A stretch of DNA of 64,000 bases from Cyclobacteriaceae bacterium (GCA_024644875.1 JAHEGY010000003.1:35496-99495); one strand, 5' to 3'. Counted from the first letter of the stretch, positions 1-9,178 are shown. Numbers and translations: made by a program. Notes: generated from the letters alone by a model not told the origin.

Positions 1-60
1 ACAACTTATTATCACCGTAAGAAGGACAAAAAATCCCAATAAATTGTAAAATCTTTTCAT
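1..60 (-). CDS. Lipoprotein, N-terminal fragment cut by window edge
   Basis: Read on the minus strand from the ATG at 60-58, the first 20 codons are open and encode a classic lipoprotein signal peptide: MKRF, a hydrophobic core rich in L, V and I, then a lipobox-like IISC ending in the Cys at codon 20. The rest lies outside the window, so function is unknown. It is co-oriented with the glycosidase lipoprotein gene upstream of it (296-2668), with 235 bp between them, so both could serve the same surface process. Only the signal peptide is visible; the start codon is a confident inference from it. Confidence 0.6.
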   Translation of the reverse strand, partial: MKRFYNLLGFFVLLTVIISC

Positions 61-295
61 ATGCCTTTAATTTATGTTGAATTATTATGTTGAATTACTA
101 CTATCTTTCATTAATGCTTTACGATCAGTTTATTTTGTATTTGACAGAATATGAATATACCGATTTTTTATTTTAAAGCACTAAATTTCAAATTTATACT
201 TTTGAAAATGTATATAACATTTACAATAATACTACTTTAGAGTTGATTAGAGGCAATTTGATTGTATAAACTCTTATTTATCCCTGAAGCTATCC

Positions 296-2668
296 TTACT
301 CAGCAGGTTGAATTTTCCACACTTCAACACCGCTGCCAGGCATTTCTTTAGTGCCAATTTCTAAAACCAGCTTTTGTGGTAATTTGTTTTGGATCCTATC
401 CTGAAGAATTTCATGTAATACAAATTCTGAATCCTGGTTAACGTTTAATTTAATATCAATGCTTTTTTTTGTGCGTCCCTGGTTTAAAACATAAAGCAAA
501 TATCCTTTCCGATTCGTGTGCAGTTTAACAACAATTGAATCCTGTTTACCATCATGTGATGTAGTAAATGGCCTTTCAATATTTGCCCAGTCGAGTAGGC
601 CTAATAAGAACGCATCATTATCCTCCTGAGAGGCAGCGTCAATATTGGCTGTCCCCTGGTAGCTGCTTGGAATCCGGTTAGCAAGAAATGATCCGATCAA
701 TATAGTTTGGCCTTCACCAAAATGCGATCCTGTTATAGCCGGTGTATTGTCATCAAATCTTGCCAGAACCTCAACCTCACTGCCAGTTATAACTTTTAGC
801 GATTCCAGGAAGTATTCCCCGGTAAGGTAGGGCCGTGCCAAATGATTGAATGCGGGATGAGAAGTTTCCGAAATATTCATTCTCACTTTATTTTTAACTT
901 CTACCTTGGTCTCTTTTACTCCAAAAACTTCGCTCAATCCCATCCCGGGTATTATATCGGTAGCATATCCTTTTTCATCATTCCAGGCAAACCTCGCCTC
1001 AGCAAGAAGGAATCCTCCATTCTTAACAAATGTTTTAAGGTTTGTTGCTGCTGTTTGAGTAAACATCAAAGGGTATGGTACAATTATCAGTTTGTATTGT
1101 TCAAGTTTCCCGGATTCCAGATCCCGTCTGTGAATAAAGTCCACAGGAATATTGTTGTCGGAGAAAACCCTGTAATACCCTATCAATGATTTGGAGTGCC
1201 CAGGTTGCCCTTCGATACGACCAGATCCACGACTTCCTCCAACCATTTGGGATAATGGATTGTACACTAGTGCTATTTCAGCTTCCACAGGTTTTGAATC
1301 CAGGAACAGGTATTGGTTATCATTTACAAACTTCGCTGTTCTTCCAATTGATTTAGCCCTTTCTGTTAAAGATCCATCCAGTTGAATTAAACCATAACCT
1401 CCTGATTCATACCCGGAACTCATTGGATAATAAGCGTATATGTTTACTGCTCTTGCACCAGTGGCAAGGGATGTCCAGAACCAGATGTTGTGATCCTGGG
1501 GTGTAACCTCATCTCCTATTCTCAAACCAACCGTTCCGAATCCAGCCTGAAATTCACCAACATAGTATCCGCCATTATTTTTATTAGCGCTGTAGGAGAA
1601 ATCAGCTGCGATCATAAAGTTTGACCTTATCCACTCCCCGGGCCGGTTATGTTTAGGGTATTGTGATATCCCATAATGATCAACCTGCTCAGCCATTAAA
1701 AAATCGTCTTCGGCTCCGGAACCTTGTGGTGAACTGAATATTGAAGGAGGCGATGCATGAGAAGTGATAATCCCTTTCTTATCTGCCAAACGCACTGCCT
1801 CATACCTCATCCGAAGGTCTTCAGCCATTTTCTGATAAATGAAATTTTTCCAATCAATATAGTCTGTATAACTAAGTATGGTGTTGAATCTGGGAGGTGA
1901 GACTTCCTCCCAGGATTCAAATGTTCTATACCATGCAGTGTTCAGATCCTGAAGTGATGGATATTTTTCTTTCAACCATTCACGGAATCTTGATTGAGTA
2001 TGTGGACAAAAGCAATATTGGGCATTCGGAATCCAGCCTGGTCTGCCCCACTGTACAAGATGAGGCTCACTCCAGAGATCCCAACCATATAAATTGGAAT
2101 ATTGGGATGCCACTTTTGCCATTTCTGTGTAGAAATTTGAAAAAGCAAGGCGCACACCCGGGTGATCTATACAATATCCCGGTGCTGATTGCGGGATAAT
2201 CCTGTCACCGCTGTGGGCTTCTAAAAGTCCGTCGGGGAATTTTTTCCCAACCCAATCCGGAGCAGATTCTCCATAAACCTGAATAAATATCTTCAGCCCG
2301 ATTTCTTCAGCCAGTTCAGAAAGTAATTCTAAATTCCTGAAGTCGAACTGACCTTCCTTCGGCTCGGAATGCGTCCATTCCACCCATGTCCTTACCGTAT
2401 TAAAGCCAAGAGCCTTGATCTGCCTCAGGTCGTTACGCCATTCCTCTTTAGATTCAGGCGTAATCTTAGAAAGCATAGGAGCCCTTGCTTTCCCACCACT
2501 GTACCAAACCGAAACGGGAAAAAAATCTGCCGATTCAGAAGTTGTTATTAAATCATTTCCCGGGGCCGGGTTGTTTTTGATTTCAGATCCATTTTTTTGA
2601 TTACAGCCAAAGAATATGGCTAAAATTATTGTAAAAATTATTATGCCGTCTTTATTGCGAGTCATCAT
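296..2668 (-). CDS. GH42-type beta-galactosidase-like lipoprotein
   Basis: Probable glycoside hydrolase of family 42 or a close relative, lipid-anchored at the envelope. The 790-residue product begins with a signal peptide and lipobox FFGC (Cys22). Residues about 55-430 look like a GH42 (beta/alpha)8 barrel; about 460-660 resemble the GH42 Rossmann-like trimerisation domain, including the run LIIVPYP. The likely acid/base is Glu201 in LWSEPH and the likely nucleophile Glu372 in YVGEFQAG. In clan GH-A the residue before the acid/base is usually Asn; here it is Ser200. The gene faces away from the haem-protein operon at 2996 across 327 bp, so co-regulation is possible. Substrate cannot be told; beta-galactosides are only the family default. 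Confidence 0.82.
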   Translation of the reverse strand: MMTRNKDGIIIFTIILAIFFGCNQKNGSEIKNNPAPGNDLITTSESADFFPVSVWYSGGKARAPMLSKITPESKEEWRNDLRQIKALGFNTVRTWVEWTHSEPKEGQFDFRNLELLSELAEEIGLKIFIQVYGESAPDWVGKKFPDGLLEAHSGDRIIPQSAPGYCIDHPGVRLAFSNFYTEMAKVASQYSNLYGWDLWSEPHLVQWGRPGWIPNAQYCFCPHTQSRFREWLKEKYPSLQDLNTAWYRTFESWEEVSPPRFNTILSYTDYIDWKNFIYQKMAEDLRMRYEAVRLADKKGIITSHASPPSIFSSPQGSGAEDDFLMAEQVDHYGISQYPKHNRPGEWIRSNFMIAADFSYSANKNNGGYYVGEFQAGFGTVGLRIGDEVTPQDHNIWFWTSLATGARAVNIYAYYPMSSGYESGGYGLIQLDGSLTERAKSIGRTAKFVNDNQYLFLDSKPVEAEIALVYNPLSQMVGGSRGSGRIEGQPGHSKSLIGYYRVFSDNNIPVDFIHRRDLESGKLEQYKLIIVPYPLMFTQTAATNLKTFVKNGGFLLAEARFAWNDEKGYATDIIPGMGLSEVFGVKETKVEVKNKVRMNISETSHPAFNHLARPYLTGEYFLESLKVITGSEVEVLARFDDNTPAITGSHFGEGQTILIGSFLANRIPSSYQGTANIDAASQEDNDAFLLGLLDWANIERPFTTSHDGKQDSIVVKLHTNRKGYLLYVLNQGRTKKSIDIKLNVNQDSEFVLHEILQDRIQNKLPQKLVLEIGTKEMPGSGVEVWKIQPAE

Positions 2669-2995
2669 TAAATATTTAAAGTTTTAGACATTTCATTTAT
2701 ATGTTTTACATTGTTTTTTGTAGCTATTTTGGTTTTCTATATAAATAAAGTCCTTTGGTTTGAAAAAATCTGTATTAGATTTTATAATATTTTCATCTAC
2801 TGAATAAATTACGAAAAAAAAGAAAGGATTGAAATGTCATTCATGATTTCTCACCATACCTATGATCAATAAATAGTTCAATGCGTTCAGATATTCCGGG
2901 ATTGCTTTCAATTTATTTAACTTGTCATTAAAATTTTTCCTCTTGCATTAGTCCGGTAACAATCATATTTTTACAATCTGCGCGAAATGTAAAAT
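2669..2995. other. Divergent intergenic region, AT-rich
   Basis: This 327-bp stretch separates the start codons of the GH42-like gene (minus) and the haem-protein operon (plus). It is AT-rich and I see no ORF or RNA gene in it. The only recognisable signal is a promoter-like pair at 2943-2973 facing the operon. No clear operator palindrome was found by eye. Confidence 0.5.
2943..2973 (+). promoter_or_regulatory. Putative Bacteroidota-type promoter of the haem-protein operon
   Basis: A TTG at 2943-2945 is followed after 20 bp by TATTTTTA at 2966-2973, one base off the Bacteroidota -7 consensus TANNTTTG. The start codon follows at 2996, so the leader would be short. Motif-based inference only. 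Confidence 0.4.
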
Positions 2996-5341
2996 ATGAA
3001 TCAAAAACAATATATACTACTTATTGGTCTCTTAGGGATTCTTTTTTTGGGTCTGTGGTTTAAGGCAAAAAATAATGAAAATGCCACCGTTAAAGGAAAT
3101 CAAATAGAGAAATTGCCGCCAGAGATAAGTTTTAATTTTCATGTTAAACCCATCTTATCGGATAAGTGTTTTGCTTGTCATGGACCGGATGGAAATAAAA
3201 GAAAGGCCGGATTAAGGTTGGATGTTGAACAGGATGCCAAAGCCGAACTAACAGAGAATCCGGGTAAATATGCCATTATGCCCGGATCCGTAGAAAACAG
3301 TGAACTAATCCACCGTATAGTTTCTGAAGACCCGTCAATCATGATGCCTCCCCCTGATTCACATTTGAAATTAACCTCAGATGAGAAAGAAATATTAAGG
3401 AAATGGATAGATCAGGGTGCAAAATATGAAAGACATTGGGCTTTTATAACACCTGTCCTTTCATCCATGCCAGAGATCAGTTCAAGGGACTGGCCTTTGA
3501 ATGAGATAGATTATTTCGTTTTGAATAAGATGGAAGAGATTGGCCTCAATCCATCGAATGAAGCTTCACCGGAAAAACTGTTGAGACGATTAAGCCTTGA
3601 CCTTACGGGACTACCTCCCACAATTTCAGAAGTTAAAAAATTCACTACCAGCGAAACGCTAAATTATGATGAGATAGTAGATTATTACCTTTCCAAGCCG
3701 GCATATGGTGAAAAAATGGCTAGAGATTGGATGGATGTTTCCCGGTATGCGGATTCTCATGGCTATCAGGATGACAGTTACAGGACGATGTGGCCTTGGC
3801 GGGATTGGGTTATACACGCTTTCAACGAGAACATGCCATTTGACCAATTCCTCACCTGGCAGCTTGCGGGAGATCTGCTACCGGATACAGACAAAGAAAA
3901 GATCCTGGCCACAGGATTTAACAGAAATCATCCCATTACCCAGGAAGGGGGCGTTATTGATGAAGAGTACCGGTCAACCTATGTCAGCGACCGTACCAAT
4001 ACGCTTGGCAAAGGTATTCTGGGGCTAACCTTTGAATGTGCCAAATGTCATGATCATAAATATGATCCTTTCTCTCAGAAAGATTACTTTCAGGTATATG
4101 CTTTTTTTAATAACGTAAATGAAAAAGGCCTTCAGATGGATGCAGTCCAGGCAAAAAACAGAAAATACTATGCCGATGCGCCGTTTATATCTATTGAAGA
4201 TGAAGATCTTGATGGTATTTTGTCGTTTATAAAAAAGACTGATACAACCGACTTGAAGGTCATGGTAATGAATGATTCTGCCAGGAGAAAAGCCTTTGTG
4301 CTGGCAAGGGGTAATTACGATGCCCCAGCAGAGGAAGTAACCGCCTCCACCCCGGAAGCAATACTTGAATTTCCTGAAGAATATCCCAGAAATCGCCTGG
4401 GACTGGCTAAATGGTTAACAGATCCAAATAATCCTTTGACCGCCCGTGTCTATGTCAACAGATTATGGGCTTCATTATTCGGCCTTGGAATAGTAGAGAC
4501 TATCGAGGATTTTGGAAGCCAGGGTGCTTTGCCATCACACCCGGAATTGCTGAACTGGCTTTCTGTTGAATTTATGGAAAGCGGATGGGATATTAAACAC
4601 ATCCTTAAAATTATGGTCAGTAGCGCCACCTACAGACAATCTTCTTCAAGCAACCCTGCACTGAAAGAAATTGACCCGGAAAATATTTATCTGGCAAGAG
4701 GGCCAAGATTCCGCTTAAATGCTGAAGAGATCCGTGATTATGTGTTAAGTACCAGCGGATTATTAAATGAGCAAGTTGGCGGACCGAGCGTAAAACCATA
4801 TCAGCCACCAGGCTTATGGGAAGAGACAAATGCTGGTGGAAACAGGGGTATTCTGACCACTTATGTGGAAGATTCCGGCGACAAACTGTATAGAAGGTCT
4901 CTATATACTTTCTGGAAGAGGACGCTGCCCCCTCCTTCCATGGCGATATTTGATGCACCAAACAGGGATTTATGTGAAGTCAGGCGCCAGAAGACAAATA
5001 CCCCCCTTCAAGCCCTGGCCTTGCAGAATGATGTACAGGTTCTGGAATGCGCAAAAGTGCTGTCATCACAAATATCAGAAGAGGACTTGCCGGATGAAGA
5101 GGCGGTCAGATCTCTTTTTCAGCATGTTTTATTAAGGCAACCATCTGATGAGGAAATGGATTTACTGGTTGGTTATCATCAGGAATGTGTTGATAAATTT
5201 GATAGCAATAAAGAGGATGCAATAAAATTACTCGAAGTAGGCAATGCCGAACCCGGGGAAGAAAAGCAAACTGAGACGGCTGCCTTAATGATGGTCGCTC
5301 AGGTGCTGTATAATCTGGATGAAACCATAACCAAGGAATAA
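2996..5341 (+). CDS. PSCyt1/DUF1549/DUF1553 (PSD1-type) haem protein
   Basis: Large exported c-type haem protein of the family named in Planctomycetes. The 781-residue product has an N-terminal hydrophobic export segment (about residues 5-22) and a PSCyt1 domain (about 45-145) with haem motif CFACH (Cys58, Cys61, His62) and a Met-rich IMMPPP that may supply the distal ligand. A DUF1549 region (about 165-380) carries a second CxxCH in [12 protein letters not shown] (Cys348, Cys351, His352), and a DUF1553 region follows (about 460-720, starting near NRLGLAKWL). The family's reaction is not established; oxidation or dehydrogenation of a periplasmic substrate is inference. It starts a tight operon: the DUF1501 gene begins 1 bp after its stop. 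Full length, no frameshift. Confidence 0.88.
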   Translation: MNQKQYILLIGLLGILFLGLWFKAKNNENATVKGNQIEKLPPEISFNFHVKPILSDKCFACHGPDGNKRKAGLRLDVEQDAKAELTENPGKYAIMPGSVENSELIHRIVSEDPSIMMPPPDSHLKLTSDEKEILRKWIDQGAKYERHWAFITPVLSSMPEISSRDWPLNEIDYFVLNKMEEIGLNPSNEASPEKLLRRLSLDLTGLPPTISEVKKFTTSETLNYDEIVDYYLSKPAYGEKMARDWMDVSRYADSHGYQDDSYRTMWPWRDWVIHAFNENMPFDQFLTWQLAGDLLPDTDKEKILATGFNRNHPITQEGGVIDEEYRSTYVSDRTNTLGKGILGLTFECAKCHDHKYDPFSQKDYFQVYAFFNNVNEKGLQMDAVQAKNRKYYADAPFISIEDEDLDGILSFIKKTDTTDLKVMVMNDSARRKAFVLARGNYDAPAEEVTASTPEAILEFPEEYPRNRLGLAKWLTDPNNPLTARVYVNRLWASLFGLGIVETIEDFGSQGALPSHPELLNWLSVEFMESGWDIKHILKIMVSSATYRQSSSSNPALKEIDPENIYLARGPRFRLNAEEIRDYVLSTSGLLNEQVGGPSVKPYQPPGLWEETNAGGNRGILTTYVEDSGDKLYRRSLYTFWKRTLPPPSMAIFDAPNRDLCEVRRQKTNTPLQALALQNDVQVLECAKVLSSQISEEDLPDEEAVRSLFQHVLLRQPSDEEMDLLVGYHQECVDKFDSNKEDAIKLLEVGNAEPGEEKQTETAALMMVAQVLYNLDETITKE

Positions 5342-5342
5342 T

Positions 5343-6809
5343 ATGGGAGAAGATAAGCATATAAATAAGGATGATTTTAAGGTTAACCGTCGACATTTCT
5401 TTTCCAAATTAAGTGCCGGGATAGGCACGCTTGCTTTGGGTTCATTAATGATCCCAGATCTATTTAAAAAAGGCAGTGGAGGTCTTTCCCAAAGTGGCTA
5501 TACCCTTGGTTTACCGCATTTCGCACCCAAAGCTAAAAGGATTATTTATCTTTTTCAGGCAGGGGCCCCATCTCAACTGGAATCTTTGGATTATAAGCCT
5601 CTGCTCACGGAAAGAATGGGTGAGGATCTTCCGGAATCCATACGGGGGGGGCAAAGGTTGACCGGGATGACCTCTAACCAGGAGAGATTTCCACTGGTTG
5701 GTTCTTATACCGGCTTTAAACAATACGGCCAGAATGGGACATGGGTCAGTGATTATTTTCCACATATCGGTAAAATCGTGGATGAGATATGTATTGTTAA
5801 AAGTATGCATACAGAGGCCATAAATCACGATCCTGCGATTACTTTTTTGCAGACCGGCAATCAGATCTCAGGACGGCCAAGTATGGGTTCATGGTTCAGC
5901 TATGGACTGGGAAGTGAAAATCAGAACTTACCTTCATTTGTCGTTTTGACTTCAAGGGGGAAGGGTAATAGTCAGGGATTATATTCTAAACTCTGGTCAA
6001 GTGGGTTCCTGGATTCCCGACACCAGGGTGTTCTATTGAGATCAGGGAAAGATCCTGTATTATATCTTAATGATCCGGAAGGAGTAACACGTGAGGACAA
6101 GAGGGAGATGCTCGATAATATATCCGATCTGAATAATCAGCATTATAATGAGGTTCTGGATGATGAAATTCAATCCAGGATAGCACAATATGAGATGGCT
6201 TACAGGATGCAGATGTCTGTACCAGAGGTAATGGACTTAAAGCAGGAGCCTGAATCAATTATAAAACTATATGGTGCGGAGGCTTTGATTCCAGGCACCT
6301 ATGCGGCCAATGCCTTGTTGGCAAGAAGACTGGCAGAAAATGGCGTAAGATTCATTCAACTTTACCATCAGGGCTGGGATCAACATGGTAATTTACCAAA
6401 AGAAATGTCGGGCCAGGCCATGGATGTCGATCAGGCTTCAGCAGCACTAGTGCTTGACCTGAAACAGAGGGGCATGCTGGAAGATACGCTTGTGATCTGG
6501 GGAGGAGAGTTTGGAAGGACAAATTATTGCCAGGGTCGTTTCAGCCCTGAGAACTATGGTCGTGATCACCATCCACGTAGTTTCAGCATATGGATGGCTG
6601 GAGGAGGAGTAAAACAAGGTCTGTCTTATGGGGAAACCGATGAGTTCGGGTATAATATAATAAAGGATCCTGTCCATATTAATGACTTTCATGCTACATT
6701 ATTACATTTGTTCGGCATAGACCATGAACAGCTTACATTCAAATACCAGGGAAGGAGATTCAGGTTGACGGATGTGGCTGGGAATGTTGTAAACGACTTA
6801 CTGGCATAA
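5343..6809 (+). CDS. DUF1501 protein with Tat signal
   Basis: Member of DUF1501, a branch of the alkaline phosphatase/sulfatase fold usually encoded next to DUF1549/DUF1553 proteins. The 488-residue product has a twin-arginine signal: NRRHFF at residues 15-20 followed by a moderately hydrophobic stretch, implying folding, and perhaps cofactor loading, before export. Family-like motifs are DQHGN near residue 345, GGEFGRT near 385 and GRDHHP near 405, with His and Asp residues suited to metal binding. It sits 1 bp after the haem-protein gene and 3 bp before the membrane-cytochrome gene, so the three are surely co-transcribed. Function of the family is unknown; hydrolase activity is only suggested by the fold. 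Confidence 0.86.
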   Translation: MGEDKHINKDDFKVNRRHFFSKLSAGIGTLALGSLMIPDLFKKGSGGLSQSGYTLGLPHFAPKAKRIIYLFQAGAPSQLESLDYKPLLTERMGEDLPESIRGGQRLTGMTSNQERFPLVGSYTGFKQYGQNGTWVSDYFPHIGKIVDEICIVKSMHTEAINHDPAITFLQTGNQISGRPSMGSWFSYGLGSENQNLPSFVVLTSRGKGNSQGLYSKLWSSGFLDSRHQGVLLRSGKDPVLYLNDPEGVTREDKREMLDNISDLNNQHYNEVLDDEIQSRIAQYEMAYRMQMSVPEVMDLKQEPESIIKLYGAEALIPGTYAANALLARRLAENGVRFIQLYHQGWDQHGNLPKEMSGQAMDVDQASAALVLDLKQRGMLEDTLVIWGGEFGRTNYCQGRFSPENYGRDHHPRSFSIWMAGGGVKQGLSYGETDEFGYNIIKDPVHINDFHATLLHLFGIDHEQLTFKYQGRRFRLTDVAGNVVNDLLA

Positions 6810-6812
6810 AAC

Positions 6813-8930
6813 ATGATATTTTTAAAGAGGATCTTAGATTACGCCATTTTTGCATGCGTTATTTTATTGACTTTTTTCCTTGTTTTCGAACAGTACCTGG
6901 AGATGCCCGCATTTGTGGGCTGGCTTGGCAGGTGGCATCCTCTGGTTTTACATTTTCCGATTGTTTTAATTCTGGTAACCGTTCTTCAGTACTGGAGAAA
7001 AGATAATTATTTCGACTGGTATCTTAATCTGACAACTTTATTAACACTTATTACAGCGATTACCGGGTTTATACTTAGCCTGGAGGGATCTGCAAAGGGC
7101 AATCTCATATTAACACACCAGTGGCTGGGAGTTTCTGTAGCATACCTGATGGCAATATGGTATTGGATATACATGAATGATCGGGAAAAGTATTTACCAC
7201 CAATATTGATACAGGGTATTCTGGTCGTAATGATTGTAGTTACTGGTCATTATGGTGGAATGGTAACTCATGGAAATGATTTTTTATCCTTTTCGGGTAA
7301 GGACGAGGCGGGAATAACGACAATGCCAGATGATCCAATTGTATTTACTCATATAATTCAACCCATATTGAATGATAAATGCGTAAAGTGCCATAATGCC
7401 AATAAGGCGAAGGGAGAACTTATCCTGTCAGATATGGAATCCATTGTTGCCGCGGGGAAATCAGGAGCCATTATTGACCATAATGATTTTGGAAAGAGTA
7501 AGTTGTTGGCCAGTATTTCACTGCCATTGGAAGATGAAGATCATATGCCTCCATCAGAGGAGGAGCAACTTACCAATGATGAAATAGCATTAATATTCTC
7601 ATGGGTTTCGCATGGAGCAACCGGGGACCTTAAATTCAGTGATCTGGATATCTCTGATCCCGGGCATGCTATTATTGATAAGCTTATTGCTGATAGTAAA
7701 ACCTATCGCTGGTCAGGTCTTCCGGATATTTCTGATGATGAAATAAGTAAGTTATCATCAAATTATATCCGGATACTTCGATTTTATAATAGATCCGATG
7801 CCCTTCAGGTCATCGTTTATCCTCACAAAAACTATGAATCCTCAGGAATATCGGAGTTAAGATCAATTGCTGATAACATTATTGAATTGAGTTTTAGTGG
7901 TATTCCTGTCCAGAATGATGAACTTGACTTTATTGGTTTATGTCAAAACCTTGAAAAATTGAATCTAAGCAACACAGGTATCGATGATGAGGGGATGAGT
8001 AAGATTAAAAACCTGGAAAAACTCACTGAATTGAAAATCTATAATTCAAATATTACGGACATGGTGCTGGATCAGGTTGAAGAATATCCCCAATTTTCCA
8101 GACTCTATGCGTATAATTCAGGCATCACTGAGGAGGGAATTAACAGACTGGCTAAAGCAAAACCAGGACTGTCCATCATCAAGAGCGCTGAGGCAGCAGA
8201 GGATTTTAAATCGGTATTACCTCCCCCAACTGCTGATCCGCGCGTATATTTTTTCTCTGAGAAAGCCCGGGTAAAATTAAATCATCCTTTACAGGATATC
8301 GATATATTCTATACAACAGATGGTTCGATACCGGACGAGACCTCCGATAAAGCGGTGGATAGCCTTGAGATTATCGAAAGTTTAAAACTGAAGTTTTACG
8401 CGTCCAGGTCGGGGTGGGAACCAAGTCAAATAGATTCAATGAATATTTATAAGACCATTGGGCAACCAGATAGTTATGTCCTGAAAAATCCGCCAAACCC
8501 GAGATTTACCGGGCGAGGTGAATCATTACTTTTCGATAAAGAAAAAGGCCCGGGAGATTTTAGCGACAGTACCTGGATGGCTTTTCGGGAGGAAAGTTTT
8601 ATTCTGAATGCTGAATGGGACAGGGAGGTGACAATCAGCTCAGTGGTATTGAGTTCTATGGTACATACTGATCCATATTTATTTCCACCTGAATCAATTA
8701 GAATAAAGGGAGGGACGGAGAAATCAGATATGCATTTTTTGGCTGTTTTGGATCCGGAAAAGTTGGAAAAAAGGGAAGACAGACATTTAAGGTTTTTTGA
8801 GTGCACATTCGATCCGGTTATGATCAGATATCTTGAGATAGAAGTTCAGCCACTCGAGCGCATTCCTATGTGGCATCCCGGGAAAGGCGAAAAGGGCTGG
8901 TTTTTTATTGACGAGGTGGTCATAGAGTAG
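6813..8930 (+). CDS. Membrane c-type cytochrome with LRR, chitobiase-C and discoidin-like modules
   Basis: A 705-residue mosaic protein. Residues 1-150 hold about four or five membrane helices of the DUF2231 type with His at 42, 47, 102 and 146, possible b-haem ligands. A PSCyt1-like c-type domain follows (about 170-270) with haem motif CVKCH (Cys190, Cys193, His194) and DHMPP near 243-247 as possible distal ligand. Residues about 330-450 have leucine-rich-repeat spacing. About 475-555 resembles the chitobiase/hexosaminidase C-terminal module (IFYTTDGSIPDE), and about 565-705 looks like a discoidin-like carbohydrate-binding domain. The layout suggests a membrane electron acceptor with a periplasmic substrate-binding tail. 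Last gene of the three-gene operon; its stop codon overlaps the start of a 125-bp duplicated unit. Confidence 0.8.
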   Translation: MIFLKRILDYAIFACVILLTFFLVFEQYLEMPAFVGWLGRWHPLVLHFPIVLILVTVLQYWRKDNYFDWYLNLTTLLTLITAITGFILSLEGSAKGNLILTHQWLGVSVAYLMAIWYWIYMNDREKYLPPILIQGILVVMIVVTGHYGGMVTHGNDFLSFSGKDEAGITTMPDDPIVFTHIIQPILNDKCVKCHNANKAKGELILSDMESIVAAGKSGAIIDHNDFGKSKLLASISLPLEDEDHMPPSEEEQLTNDEIALIFSWVSHGATGDLKFSDLDISDPGHAIIDKLIADSKTYRWSGLPDISDDEISKLSSNYIRILRFYNRSDALQVIVYPHKNYESSGISELRSIADNIIELSFSGIPVQNDELDFIGLCQNLEKLNLSNTGIDDEGMSKIKNLEKLTELKIYNSNITDMVLDQVEEYPQFSRLYAYNSGITEEGINRLAKAKPGLSIIKSAEAAEDFKSVLPPPTADPRVYFFSEKARVKLNHPLQDIDIFYTTDGSIPDETSDKAVDSLEIIESLKLKFYASRSGWEPSQIDSMNIYKTIGQPDSYVLKNPPNPRFTGRGESLLFDKEKGPGDFSDSTWMAFREESFILNAEWDREVTISSVVLSSMVHTDPYLFPPESIRIKGGTEKSDMHFLAVLDPEKLEKREDRHLRFFECTFDPVMIRYLEIEVQPLERIPMWHPGKGEKGWFFIDEVVIE

Positions 8931-9053
8931 GGCCGACCGTTAAGAAATGATCCTGAGGATCATTTTAGAGAGAAGCCAGCCTGCAGGTTTGGGATTCGAT
9001 TCCATCAAGAGACAAAAAATCCCGCTATTAGCGGGATTCAGTAGCCTCGCTAG
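8929..9053. repeat. 125-bp tandem repeat, copy 1
   Basis: First of two abutting 125-bp units (second 9054-9178). By eye about 103 of 125 positions agree without gaps. The first 8 bp agree, and the last 59 bp (8995-9053) are identical to 9120-9178. The unit starts inside the TAG stop of the membrane-cytochrome gene and ends with a 12-bp copy of the tRNA-Arg 3' end preceded by a copy of the tRNA terminator hairpin (9014-9038). Confidence 0.9.
8944..8966 (+). terminator. Hairpin after the cytochrome operon, possible terminator
   Basis: A 10-bp stem (8944-8953 with 8957-8966) closes a TGA loop 13 bp after the stop codon of the cytochrome operon; the 3' arm ends in TTTT. It could end that operon. 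The stem is conserved with compensatory changes in the second repeat copy (9069-9091), which argues for a selected structure rather than chance. Confidence 0.45.
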
Positions 9054-9178
9054 AGGGCCGAATGAATAGAAAATATCCGGTGGATGTTTTCCATGAGGAG
9101 CCAGCTTGACGCGTTGGGGTTCGATTCCATCAAGAGACAAAAAATCCCGCTATTAGCGGGATTCAGTAGCCTCGCTAG
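9054..9178. repeat. 125-bp tandem repeat, copy 2 (adjoins tRNA-Arg)
   Basis: Second unit, directly abutting copy 1. It has the variant hairpin 9069-9091, an AGCCAGC block at 9099-9105, a T-arm-like GGTTCGATTCC at 9118-9128, the tRNA terminator hairpin (9139-9163) and the last 12 nt of the tRNA-Arg gene (9167-9178). The T-arm-like element is an exact 11-bp inverted repeat of the tRNA T-arm at 9178-9188. Confidence 0.9.
9139..9163 (-). terminator. Intrinsic terminator of tRNA-Arg
   Basis: On the minus strand, an 8-bp GC-rich stem AATCCCGC / GCGGGATT with a 5-nt loop is followed by a T run (complement of 9139-9144), starting 3 nt after the tRNA 3' end. An identical copy lies at 9014-9038 inside the first repeat unit. 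Confidence 0.8.

Noticed and set aside
71..100. Short repeat of ATGTTGAATTA in the leader before 296
   Set aside because: Two copies only, AT-rich and next to the lipoprotein start; no sign of function.
8940..9140. 66-codon minus-strand ORF in the 125-bp repeats
   Set aside because: It reads through the hairpins and the terminator copy; its repeated translation only reflects the tandem duplication.
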